NCBI GenBank assembly: GCA_964365905.1
Contig: CAYIRQ010000010.1
Coordinates: forward strand, 1 to 20,678
DNA: 20,678 nt
Reading direction: 5' to 3'
DNA from: CAYIRQ01 sp964365905
GTDB taxonomy: Bacteria > Patescibacteriota > Gracilibacteria > Peribacterales > Peribacteraceae
Shown piece by piece: positions 1 through 8,100 of this stretch. The notes under the pieces were generated by a model, which made no database searches, had not been told where the DNA came from, and saw only the letters and a list, made by a program, of their open reading frames with translations. How positions within the stretch are numbered: the first letter of the stretch is position 1; each line of letters starts with the position of its first letter. A program made the position numbers and the translations under genes.

Positions 1-30
1 CATGAACCACTCACTTCGTTCGGGTTCATG
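1..30. repeat. Inverted repeat, CATGAACC arms
   Basis: CATGAACC (1-8) pairs with GGTTCATG (23-30) around a 14-nt loop. GGTTCATG recurs at 70-77, just before the next hairpin. The first 141 bases hold no supported gene and look like a small cluster of dispersed repeat elements ahead of the GIY-YIG gene. The left arm starts at the window edge, so the element may extend further. Confidence 0.5.
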
Positions 31-74
31 GCTGCGCCAACCTCAACTCGATAATAACTTTCACAGAGTGGTTC

Positions 75-117
75 ATGCCCTGTACCCGAGCCCCGCAGGG
101 CGAGTGGTACAGGGCAT
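75..117. repeat. Hairpin element, CCCTGTACC/GGTACAGGG family (copy 1)
   Basis: ATGCCCTGTACC (75-86) is perfectly complementary to GGTACAGGGCAT (106-117), a 12-bp stem. Inside it lies a second small stem, GCCC (90-93) with GGGC (98-101). The outer 9-bp arms and nested design recur inside prmC at 1796-1831. There is no T-run after the stem, so it is not a canonical terminator. It lies 24 nt upstream of the GIY-YIG start. Confidence 0.7.
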
Positions 118-141
118 AAGAAAAAGGTACGATCACCCACT

Positions 142-405
142 ATGCCATTTTGGTATATATACGTTTTGCGCAGTGCCCAAGACAATCAGTTCTACATAGG
201 TTCAACCAATGACTTAAAGCGCCGAGTGCAGCAGCACCAGCGGGGAGAAAACACATCGACTGCCAAGCGCCTACCTATTGATCTCATTTACTTCGAAGGA
301 CATCGATCGAAGGCGGATGCCCTGCGGCGCGAGGAATACTTCAAAACAACGAAGGGGAAAGTAACGCTGCGGCAAATGTTGAGGGATACCCTGCAACAAG
401 CGTAA
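142..405 (+). CDS. Small stand-alone GIY-YIG nuclease-superfamily protein
   Basis: An 87-residue protein made almost wholly of one GIY-YIG domain. Visible family features are the WYIYVLR strand (residues 4-10), FYIGST (17-22), the expected catalytic Arg in DLKRR (24-28), His32, and a downstream Glu in LRREEYFK (61-68). Members cut or nick DNA through a metal-dependent active site; the cellular role of these mini-proteins (UPF0213/YhbQ-like) is poorly defined and no linker or second domain is present to suggest a target. AAGG lies about 14 nt before the ATG, so the ribosome site is weak. It sits next to a hairpin repeat and is convergent with the C39-like gene. A similar 79-residue gene lies at 20043-20282. 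Confidence 0.85.
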   Translation: MPFWYIYVLRSAQDNQFYIGSTNDLKRRVQQHQRGENTSTAKRLPIDLIYFEGHRSKADALRREEYFKTTKGKVTLRQMLRDTLQQA

Positions 406-462
406 ATTACAAGTATCAATAGACCCTCTTGCCTAAATAAAGAGTATCAAATTTTACCAACC

Positions 463-936
463 TCAGTCTTTTTTCGATACGACACACATCCACCGTAATT
501 GAATGTCGGTATTTTTGGATGGATACCACATATCATCGTAATCCATCCAAAGGCGCATGAAGATCACTTTTTCCATTTTCACAATCTTTCCATCCTCCGG
601 ATCGGCAAGTTCAATGGAATCCCTATCAACTTTCTCAACGACACTGAAATGTCCAATGTAACCGTACTTCATCCATGAAACTATAATGAGATTGTCGGAC
701 GTATTTGATCGTATAAGATCTGCCCACTTCGTGTTTGCTTTCGCATGAACACTCATATCAAGCTTGTCCAACGTTCCAACAAGATCTTTATTGGTGAGAC
801 CGCGCTTTTTCTTATACTGCGATACCTTTGCAATCTGCTCAAAAGAATAAGGCAACTTAAAGTATTCAACGGCCATATGAATGCATGTTGGACCACAATC
901 AGATTCGTTTCGTTGTTTTAGGAATATAACTTTCAT
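463..936 (-). CDS. Stand-alone C39-like papain-fold cysteine peptidase
   Basis: A 157-residue protein consisting of one peptidase C39-like domain. It begins KQRNESDCGPTC, giving Gln8 (oxyanion hole) and Cys14 (nucleophile); the likely His is His96 in GHFSVV, and the likely Asp is Asp112 in LADPEDG. C39 domains usually remove double-glycine leaders as part of peptide-exporting ABC transporters. Here there are no membrane segments, no ATPase domain and no neighbouring transporter, and no signal peptide is seen, so a soluble cytoplasmic protein is likely. The substrate is unknown. The gene is visibly A+T-richer than its neighbours and sits alone on the minus strand, consistent with acquisition. 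The stop is TGA. A short AGGA lies close to the start. Start choice is supported by the family's characteristic N-terminus. Confidence 0.8.
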   Translation of the reverse strand: MKVIFLKQRNESDCGPTCIHMAVEYFKLPYSFEQIAKVSQYKKKRGLTNKDLVGTLDKLDMSVHAKANTKWADLIRSNTSDNLIIVSWMKYGYIGHFSVVEKVDRDSIELADPEDGKIVKMEKVIFMRLWMDYDDMWYPSKNTDIQLRWMCVVSKKD

Positions 937-1096
937 ATGTCCTGCAAAGAATACCTGAATTTCTTTCTCTAACCGAGGTGACCCGTTTGCCCTCTGACGG
1001 CCTTTTGACCGCCCTCAAAAAGTGCTTTCTGGGATTGGAAACTTTTGTTGTCAGACCCGTCCGCCCAGCCAATACTCACTTCGCTACACTGCGCAG

Positions 1097-2029
1097 GTGA
1101 CTCTCCGCGAGGCCATTCTCCATGCAAGCATTGACCATGCTGATGCCGAACTCCTCCTTGCTCACGTGCTTGGAAAAAATCGCACGTGGCTCCTCGCGCA
1201 TCCGGAGGAACCTCTTTCGAAAGAAAACGAGGCGCGATTCACTGCGTACGTTGCACGGAGAAAGAGGCACGAACCTGTCGCCTACATCACCAGTGAAAAA
1301 GAATTCTACGGTCGAACCTTCCTCGTCGATCGAAGAGTCCTCATTCCACGGCCATCCACGGAAGCGCTCATTGATGAAGTGAAAAAAATCATGAAGCCTT
1401 CAATAAAGAAGGACGACTTTCAATATGTTAACATATTGAAAATACCAACTGTTGTTCCTGCCGACACTGGTATCGTTATCTTCACGCAGATTTTTCCTGA
1501 AAAGCTCAAAGTGAGTGAAATGAATAAAAAAAATCAGAGTGTCATCCTGATGACACCGCTCATTATCGACATTGGCACCGGCTCCGGCTGCATCGGCATC
1601 ACGCTCGCGCTCGAACTTCCCGAAGCGAACATTCTGTGCACCGACGTTTCGGATGATGCGCTCGCAGTGGCGCGGGAGAATGCGAAGAGGCACGGGGTGG
1701 CAGAGCACGTGCAGTTTCAGAAGAGAAACCTACTCACTACTCACTACTCACTACTCACTACACCCTTCCTCGTCGTCAGTAACCCTCCCTATATCCCCTG
1801 TACCAGAGAGCCTCCGGCTCACGGTACAGGGCGCCGCCCGACTGGCACTCCCCTCCCCCCCGATGTGCTCGACTATGAGCCGCGCGAGGCGCTCATTGCG
1901 GGACCCGACGGCATGGACGTCCTCCGGCCGCTCTTCGAGCAGTGCCAAACGAACCCCGCATGCATCGGGTGCGTTTTCGAGTGCAGAAAAGAGCAGGCGG
2001 AGGAGCTCTCAAGCGGGACGATGAAATAA
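1097..2029 (+). CDS. prmC: Release-factor glutamine N5-methyltransferase, with in-frame insertions and a short C-terminus
   Basis: PrmC (HemK) methylates the Gln of the GGQ motif in peptide-chain release factors, using S-adenosylmethionine. The helical N-terminal domain starts VTLREAI. Then come the family motif IPRPSTEALI (residues 83-92), the SAM-binding DIGTGSGCIG (158-167) and the catalytic NPPYIP (229-234), followed by YEPREAL. I chose GTG at 1097 because PrmC homology begins there; the frame is open from a GTG at 1022, and neither has a strong ribosome site. Three stretches are unlike the family: about 50 extra residues between the PRPSTE motif and DIGTGSG, a short LLTTHYSLLTT insert, and 12 residues encoded by a hairpin right after NPPYIP. 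The protein stops soon after VFECRKEQAEEL, lacking the usual last 25-30 residues, and I found no continuation in other frames. Function is probable; decay is possible. Confidence 0.82.
   Translation: MTLREAILHASIDHADAELLLAHVLGKNRTWLLAHPEEPLSKENEARFTAYVARRKRHEPVAYITSEKEFYGRTFLVDRRVLIPRPSTEALIDEVKKIMKPSIKKDDFQYVNILKIPTVVPADTGIVIFTQIFPEKLKVSEMNKKNQSVILMTPLIIDIGTGSGCIGITLALELPEANILCTDVSDDALAVARENAKRHGVAEHVQFQKRNLLTTHYSLLTTPFLVVSNPPYIPCTREPPAHGTGRRPTGTPLPPDVLDYEPREALIAGPDGMDVLRPLFEQCQTNPACIGCVFECRKEQAEELSSGTMK
1418..1441. repeat. Perfect 24-bp palindrome inside prmC
   Basis: TTTCAATATGTT (1418-1429) is followed at once by its exact reverse complement (1430-1441). It lies in the stretch of prmC that has no counterpart in the normal protein, between IPRPSTE and the SAM-binding motif. 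It could be the trace of an inserted palindromic element, or a dyad binding site. Confidence 0.75.
1539..1556. repeat. 18-nt inverted repeat inside prmC
   Basis: GTGTCATC (1539-1546) and GATGACAC (1549-1556) are perfect complements around CT. The pair ends just before codons for the conserved LIIDIGTGSG motif. With the palindrome at 1418-1441 it brackets most of the extra segment of this prmC. Confidence 0.6.
1730..1763 (+). repeat. Heptamer tandem repeat (CTACTCA) within prmC
   Basis: Four perfect head-to-tail copies of CTACTCA (1730-1757) are followed by a partial fifth copy. In the PrmC frame this encodes LLTTHYSLLTT just before the FLVVSNPPYI motif. Three units make 21 nt, or seven codons, so gain or loss of three units keeps frame while other changes break it. 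Confidence 0.8.
1796..1831. repeat. 36-nt hairpin insertion in prmC, CCCTGTACC family (copy 2)
   Basis: CCCTGTACC (1796-1804) pairs with GGTACAGGG (1823-1831), and GAGCC (1808-1812) with GGCTC (1816-1820) inside it. The outer arms match the element at 75-117 (core 78-114). It begins exactly at a codon boundary and spans 12 codons, placed directly after the catalytic NPPYI codons, where ordinary PrmC proteins have a short loop. Confidence 0.75.
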
Positions 2030-2120
2030 GGCATCCATCGCTTATGAACGCCAAAAACAAAAGACTATCATTTACGGATTCCGCAATCTCCGGAGAGTGC
2101 CGGAAGAACGGTTTTTGGGG

Positions 2121-2126
2121 TATAAT
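2121..2126 (+). promoter_or_regulatory. Candidate -10 box for the giant gene
   Basis: A perfect TATAAT lies 47 nt upstream of the TTG start. No good -35 hexamer is visible 16-18 nt before it (the sequence there is TGCCGG-like). The implied 5' leader is about 40 nt. Evidence is the -10 match and position only. Confidence 0.4.
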
Positions 2127-2160
2127 GACAGGAATAATTTGCGCGGCGACGCATATATAA

Positions 2161-2165
2161 AAGGA
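2161..2165 (+). promoter_or_regulatory. Ribosome binding site that fixes the TTG start of the giant gene
   Basis: AAGGA stands 8 nt before TTG at 2174. In-frame stops (TAA at 2123, TGA at 2126) lie upstream and no ATG or GTG occurs in frame between. The next ATG (2279) would remove the hydrophobic signal. TTG at 2174 is therefore the best start. Confidence 0.7.
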
Positions 2166-2173
2166 AAATCAAT

Positions 2174-5100
2174 TTGACACAAAAAAATACCTCTTCGCGG
2201 CCAGGAAACACCGCTGCGGCAGCGCTGCTGCTTCTCCTCGGAGCATCGCTTCTGATCGTCCTCCTTCTTTCGCAGAAGATGGATGTGCGGAACCTCCCAG
2301 CACAAGTATCCATGTGCCCCGAAGATATATGCTACGGCTCCACCGAATGTATCTCCCTCGGCGGCGTCTGTTCGAGTGACGGCGGCAGCTGCCCAAATGG
2401 TTCCGAGTGCTGCTGCATTCTCCCCCCTCCCGTCTGCGGAAACACTCTCTGTGAGACTGGAGAAACATGCGCCACGTGTCCCGGGGATTGCGGGTCGTGC
2501 CCGGTGTGCACGACCGCGGAAGATTGCGACGACAATATCGCCTGCACGTTGGACTCTTGCGACATCTGGGGAATATGCCACAACCAATCTCTCTGCCTTG
2601 CCCCTGATGCGTGCACGATAGCTATCTGCGGCACCGATGGAATATGCCACAACAATAACTTATGCAATGACGGGGATGCCTGCACGTATGACCAGTGCAA
2701 CATCAGTACGAATGGCGATCCGTTCTGCTACAACTCTCCCATTCCCGGATGCGGAACGTGCGGGAATGGGACGTGCGGCGCGGGGGAAAGCTGCGGCACG
2801 TGTCCCTCGGATTGCGGGTCGTGTCCTCCGACGTGCCCCAACGGAAGCTGCGACGCGGGAGAAAGTTGCAGCACCTGCCCGGGGGACTGCGGATCGTGCC
2901 CGGTGTGCACGACCGCGGCGGATTGCAATGACGGAAATAGCTGCACGAGCGATAGCTGCAATGGCGGGGTGTGCGCATTCACGCCCATTCCCGGATGCGG
3001 AACGTGCGGCGATGGGACGTGCGGCGCGGGGGAGAGTTGCAGCACGTGTCCGGCAGATTGTTTGGCCTGTCCTCTGACGTGCCCCAACGGAACCTGCGAC
3101 GCGGGGGAAAGCTGCAGCACCTGCCCGGGGGACTGCGGATCGTGCCCGGTGTGCACGACCGCGGCGGNNNNNNNNNNNNNNNNNNNNNNNNNNNNNNNNN
3201 NNNNNNNNNNNNNNNNNNNNNNNNNNNNNNNNNNNNNNNNNNNNNNNNNNNNNNNNNNNNNNNNNNNGAGCGATAGCTGCAATGGCGGGGTGTGCGCATT
3301 CACGCCCATTCCCGGATGCGGAGGAGGGATATGCGGGAATGGAACAGTGAACACGGGCGAGGAATGCGGGGAGCCGGGACTGCCATCCTGTCCTGCTGGG
3401 GAGGTGTGCAATCCGGATGAGTGCGTGTGCCAGGGGACAGCAACCTGCGATCCCGCGCTCTGCACCGGCACCGTCTGCGGCCCGTGCGATCCCGTCAGCT
3501 CCTCATGCGTCAAGTCCTGCGTGACCTCGCGTTGCGTTTCTGATGTGTGTCAGAGGAGTTTCTCCACGGTCACATGCAGCCCGAGTGAGTGCGGGGGAGG
3601 AGGGAGTTGCGGCAACGGCATCTGCGACGAGGATGAATGCGATTGTCCCTCAGACTGCGGCATCGATCCATCAATCTGTATTACATGCGATCCAACTGGA
3701 TGCAGCGGCTCATTCTGCACAGCCTGCGACACTGTATCCTGCACGATCTCCTGCAAGAGCGCGGGATGTGTCGGAAATACCTGCATCGTCACGGTGACGA
3801 CAGAGGCCTGCAGCGACCCATCGGAATGCACCGGAGGAACCTGTGATCCTCTGCTCTGCACAGGAACCGTCTGCGGCCCGTGCGATCCCGTCGGCTCCTC
3901 GTGCGTGAAATCCTGCAAATCCTCAAGCTGCGTCTCTGACGTGTGTCAGGGGAGCTTCTCCACGGTCACATGCAGCCCGAGTGAGTGCGGCGGACCGATA
4001 TGCGGCAATGGAACAGTGGAACCAGGGGAACAATGTGAGGATACGTCTCAGTGCCCCGCAGGAAAGACGTGTAGCGGGTGTCAATGCGTCGACGCATGTC
4101 CCACAGGCACATTCTGCACGCAGCCCACGCAATGTGCCGCAGGCGGCGGGACGTGCGGCAACTCCTGCGGACCCGGCACTGCTGCCTGCTGCTGCAGCAT
4201 CGATGCCGGGATTTGTCCGGATGGAACATGCAATGCGAGCGAAGACTGCGGGACTTGCCCTCAGGATTGCGGCATCTGCCCCGCAAACTGCGGCGATCAA
4301 ATCTGCAGCAACGGCGAGACATGTGAGACGTGCAGTCAGGATTGCGGGGCGTGCCCGCCTCCCCCCGTCTGCGGGGATAACGAGTGCAACGGGACGGAAA
4401 CGTGCAGTTCGTGCCCCGGGGATTGCGGCGTGTGTCCCCCCTCATGCGAGAATGGAACGTGCGATGCAGGGGAAACCTGCCAGAGCTGCCCGGGCGATTG
4501 CGGCATCTGCCCCGCAAACTGCGGCGATCAAATCTGCAGCAACGGCGAGACATGTGAGACGTGCAGTCAGGATTGCGGGGCGTGCCCGCCTCCCCCCGTC
4601 TGCGGGGATAACGAGTGCAACGGGACGGAAACGTGCAGTTNNNNNNNNNNNNNNNNNNNNNNNNNNNNNNNNNNNNNNNNNNNNNNNNNNNNNNNNNNNN
4701 NNNNNNNNNNNNNNNNNNNNNNNNNNNNNNNNNNNNNNNNCGGGCGATTGCGGCATCTGCCCCGCAAACTGCGGCGATCAAATCTGCAGCAACGGAGAGA
4801 CGTGCAGCACCTGCAGTCGGGATTGCGGGGAGTGTCCGCCTCCCCCCGTCTGCGGGGATAACGAGTGCAACGGGACGGAAACGTGCAGTTCGTGCCCCGG
4901 GGATTGCGGCGTGTGTCCCCCCTCATGCGAGAATGGAACGTGCGATGCAGGGGAAACCTGCCAGAGCTGCCCGGGCGATTGCGGCATCTGCCCCGCAAAC
5001 TGCGGCGATCAAATCTGCAGCAACGGAGAGACATGTGAGACCTGCAGTCAGGATTGTGGGGCGTGTCCGCCGCCAACATGCGGCAATGGGGTGGCTGATC

Positions 5101-8100
5101 CGGGCGAGCAGTGTGGGGAACCGGGACTCTTCTGCGGCTCTCCGAGTTTCACGTGCACGAATTGCACGTGCGAACTTAAGTCTTGCCAGGTGAATGCGGA
5201 TTGCAATGCGGGCCAATGTTGCATAGGAAACAGTCTCTGCAAGACGCCGATGTGCGGTGATGGCACGGTCGAGTGCAGCGAGGAGTGCGAGCCACAGAAT
5301 GTCTACTTTGCTTGTAACGTTGGAGGCACTCCGATTGGCACGTGCTGGAACGATGCTGAATGTGTGCAGCACTGCGACCTCTCACGCGGTGTGTGTGATC
5401 AGATGGCAACGATCCCCCGATGCACTTCAGACGCAGATTGTGCATTCAAGTGCGAACGGTTCGTCTCCGGGGAAGATGTCTGCTGCACGATCGATTGCCA
5501 GAGCACACAGAACATGCCCGCCTGCAGGATGGACTGCGGCAACGGCATCGTTGAGTGCCCGAATGTCCTCGGAACATGCGAGGAATGCGATGATGGGAAT
5601 AGTGTCGGCGGTGATGGGTGTTCCGCGTGCCACCGCGATGGAAGTTCCATTTGCGGGAACAGCGTCGTCGAACCGGGCGAGGAGTGCGATGATGGCAATT
5701 TCCTGAGCGGTGATGGCTGTTCTCCCGGCTGCATCCGGGAACGCATCTGCGGGAACGGAACCATCGAGTCTGGTGAGGATTGCGGAGAACCCGGACTTTC
5801 GTGCCAGACAGGACTCACCTGTGACACTCTCACCTGTGAATGCAGCGGGTTCATTCCGTGCGGCAATGAGACGATCGATACGGGTGAGGAATGCGGAGAA
5901 CCGAACCTGGACCTGTGCCTCCCCGGCCAGATCTGCAACTTCGGCACCTGCCGCTGCGGAGGCGGCGGAGGCGGTCTGTGCGGAGACGGCACGGCTGACC
6001 CGGGGGAACAGTGCGGGGAGCCTGGACTCCCCCTGTGCCCCTCGGGTGAAAGTTGTTCGCAATGTCTCTGCGAAGGGCCACCGCCCTGGTGCGGCGATGG
6101 AATTTGCGCAGGCACGGAAACATGCGCCACCTGCAGCGACTGCGCCTGCAGCTGCGGCGACGGCGTGTGCACTGCATCGGAGTCCTGCGAGAGCTGCTCT
6201 CAGGATTGCGGTGCCTGCACATGCGGTGATGGGGAATGTACGACTGGGGAAACATGTGGAAGTTGTTCGAACGATTGCGGAAGTTGCACGTGCGGGAACG
6301 GGATCCTGGAACCGGGGGAACAATGCGATGACAGTAACCGCGCCGCGGGAGATGGGTGTTCCCCGATGTGCAAGCTTGAAGTCTGCGGCAACGGCATTCG
6401 CGACGTGCTCGAGGAATGCGACCCGCCCGATCCGAACGGGATCGTTCGGGCGGGCGACGGAAATACGAGAGCCGGTGACGGATGCTCAGGAACCTGCACG
6501 GCGGAGTACTGCGGGAACGTTGTCATGGAGAGGCGGGAAGAGTGCGACGATGGCGGCGTCTGCAACGCCGGCACCGCAGTGGGAAGCATCTGCACGACGG
6601 CTGCGGAAGCGCGCGAGTGCGCCCTCCGCGGCGGTACGTGTGCGCCGACGAGCGGCGACGGATGCTCCGCACTCTGCAGACTTGAGGCAGTCTGCGGGAA
6701 CGGCATCCTTGAGTTCCGCGAGCAATGCGACGATGGCGGGACGTGCATCGCCGGAGATGACGACAAGCTTGGAAAGAACTGCACGATCCTCACGCCAAAT
6801 GAGGACTGCGGCCTCTCCGGCATCTGCGCCCCGGGCGATGGGGACGGGTGCTCTGCGGGATGCGCGGTCGAGGAATGCAGCAGCATCGGAGAGCCGGGAA
6901 CGCTCAATTCCTATATTCAGACAATCTTTAACCTCGGAAAGCATCAACCCGGGATGGATGATCCCGCCTTTGTAAGTCCGGCAGATCCGCGCGGATTCAT
7001 CTGGTTCGATCAGACCTATCGCACGCGGTATGGCCTCTATGCTCCCAAGGGTCCCGGGAATGAGATTCGGGAAATCCCGTTCATCGGCCCCGTCGATCAT
7101 GTTCCCTTCGATCCGTCGTATTTTGCTTCGAAATGGGAAGGAGTCCTCGATGTGCCGCGCCTTGGAAACTACACGTTCCATCTCGGCTCCCGCGATGACG
7201 CGTGGGTGGTGATCGACGGGACCGTCGTCATGAGTTACCGCGGAATCCACAGTACCGTCACGGATCAGCAGGGATCCGTCGTGCTTCAGCCCGGCAGACA
7301 CACAATCGGAATCTACTACGTCAGCCGCACCGGATATCAATGCGATCTTGATGAGGAAGTGCGTTGCGGCGATGGGTTGGATGACGATGGGGACGGGCTC
7401 ACGGATTGTGCGGACGGAGACTGCACGGCCGATCCCGCCTGCGGACCGCTCTCTGCGCTTCCGCCCACTCTGACGATTACGGGACCCGAAAACGAACAAG
7501 GATTCTTCGAGAACATCGTTCAGGGCATTGCCACATTCATTCGCACATTCTTCGCAAACCTTCGCGATCTCACGGCGCAAGTTCTGCCGCCGGCACAGTG
7601 CAACGATGGTCTCGATAATGACGGAGATGGCGCCATCGATTGCGCGGACTTTAGCTGCAGGAATGCAAACGACGCCTGCGATCCACAAAAGATCGATGAA
7701 GCAAATCCGCGCGCGCAGTGCGATGACGGGGTGGATAACGACGGCGATGGGAGGACCGACGCAACGGGGACGAACGCCGACCCCGAGTGCTCCAGCACAC
7801 AAGATAATGATGAAGCGGACGGCCGCATTGGTTCCTGTCCTCTCACTCCTCCCGGCACACCACGACCGCAGTGTTTCGATGGAGTCGATAACGACAGTGA
7901 CGGAGCGGTTGATTTCCCGAACGATCTCTCCTGTTCATCGCGGCTCGACAACGACGAACTGAATCCCCGACCGTCGTGCTTCGATGACCTTGATAATGAC
8001 GGTGACGGACTCATCGACTTCCCTGCGGATCCGGGGTGCGGCAAGAGACAGGACACGGATGAGTTCCACACGACGCAGTGTGCGGATAACGTCGATAACG

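Larger units (their letters stand above)
2315..5078 (+). repeat. N-terminal Cys-rich block of CP-DCG repeats
   Basis: The encoded protein repeats a short unit of the form CGNGTCGAGESC followed by TCPxDCGxCP, mixed with a CNDGNSCTSDSC-type unit. Two copies of a module beginning CDPxLCTGTVCGPCDPV are also present (about 3448-3600 and 3841-3990). Nearly one residue in five is Cys. Each unit is similar to, but shorter than, the DUF4215 units further along. The repeats are near-identical at DNA level in two places, and both N gaps fall there. I know of no defined function for this unit. Confidence 0.75.

Noticed and set aside
426..444. Bidirectional terminator between the first GIY-YIG gene and the C39-like gene
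   Set aside because: Only a 5-bp CTCTT/AAGAG stem with a 9-nt loop and no proper T-run on either side.
1022..1096. GTG at 1022 as the prmC start
   Set aside because: The 25 added residues have no PrmC similarity and no clear ribosome site; family homology begins at GTG 1097. It remains possible.
2079..2116. Rho-independent terminator between prmC and the giant gene
   Set aside because: TTCCG (2079-2083) can pair with CGGAA (2101-2105), but the stem is broken by mismatches and the TTTTT run begins 7 nt after it. Too weak to call.
3981..4640. An in-frame ATG at 3981 as the start of a separate downstream giant protein
   Set aside because: Before the gap this frame gives Arg/Ala-rich nonsense while the other plus frame continues the Cys repeats. 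The overlap exists only because the 100-N filler shifts the frame.
2741..5072. CRISPR array
   Set aside because: The repeats are 231-246 nt, contiguous and protein-coding, with no unique spacers of regular size.
6486..7802. A 438-codon minus-strand frame opposite the first PA14-like domain
   Set aside because: Shadow of the giant gene: the plus strand shows domain signatures and Cys periodicity, the minus strand none.
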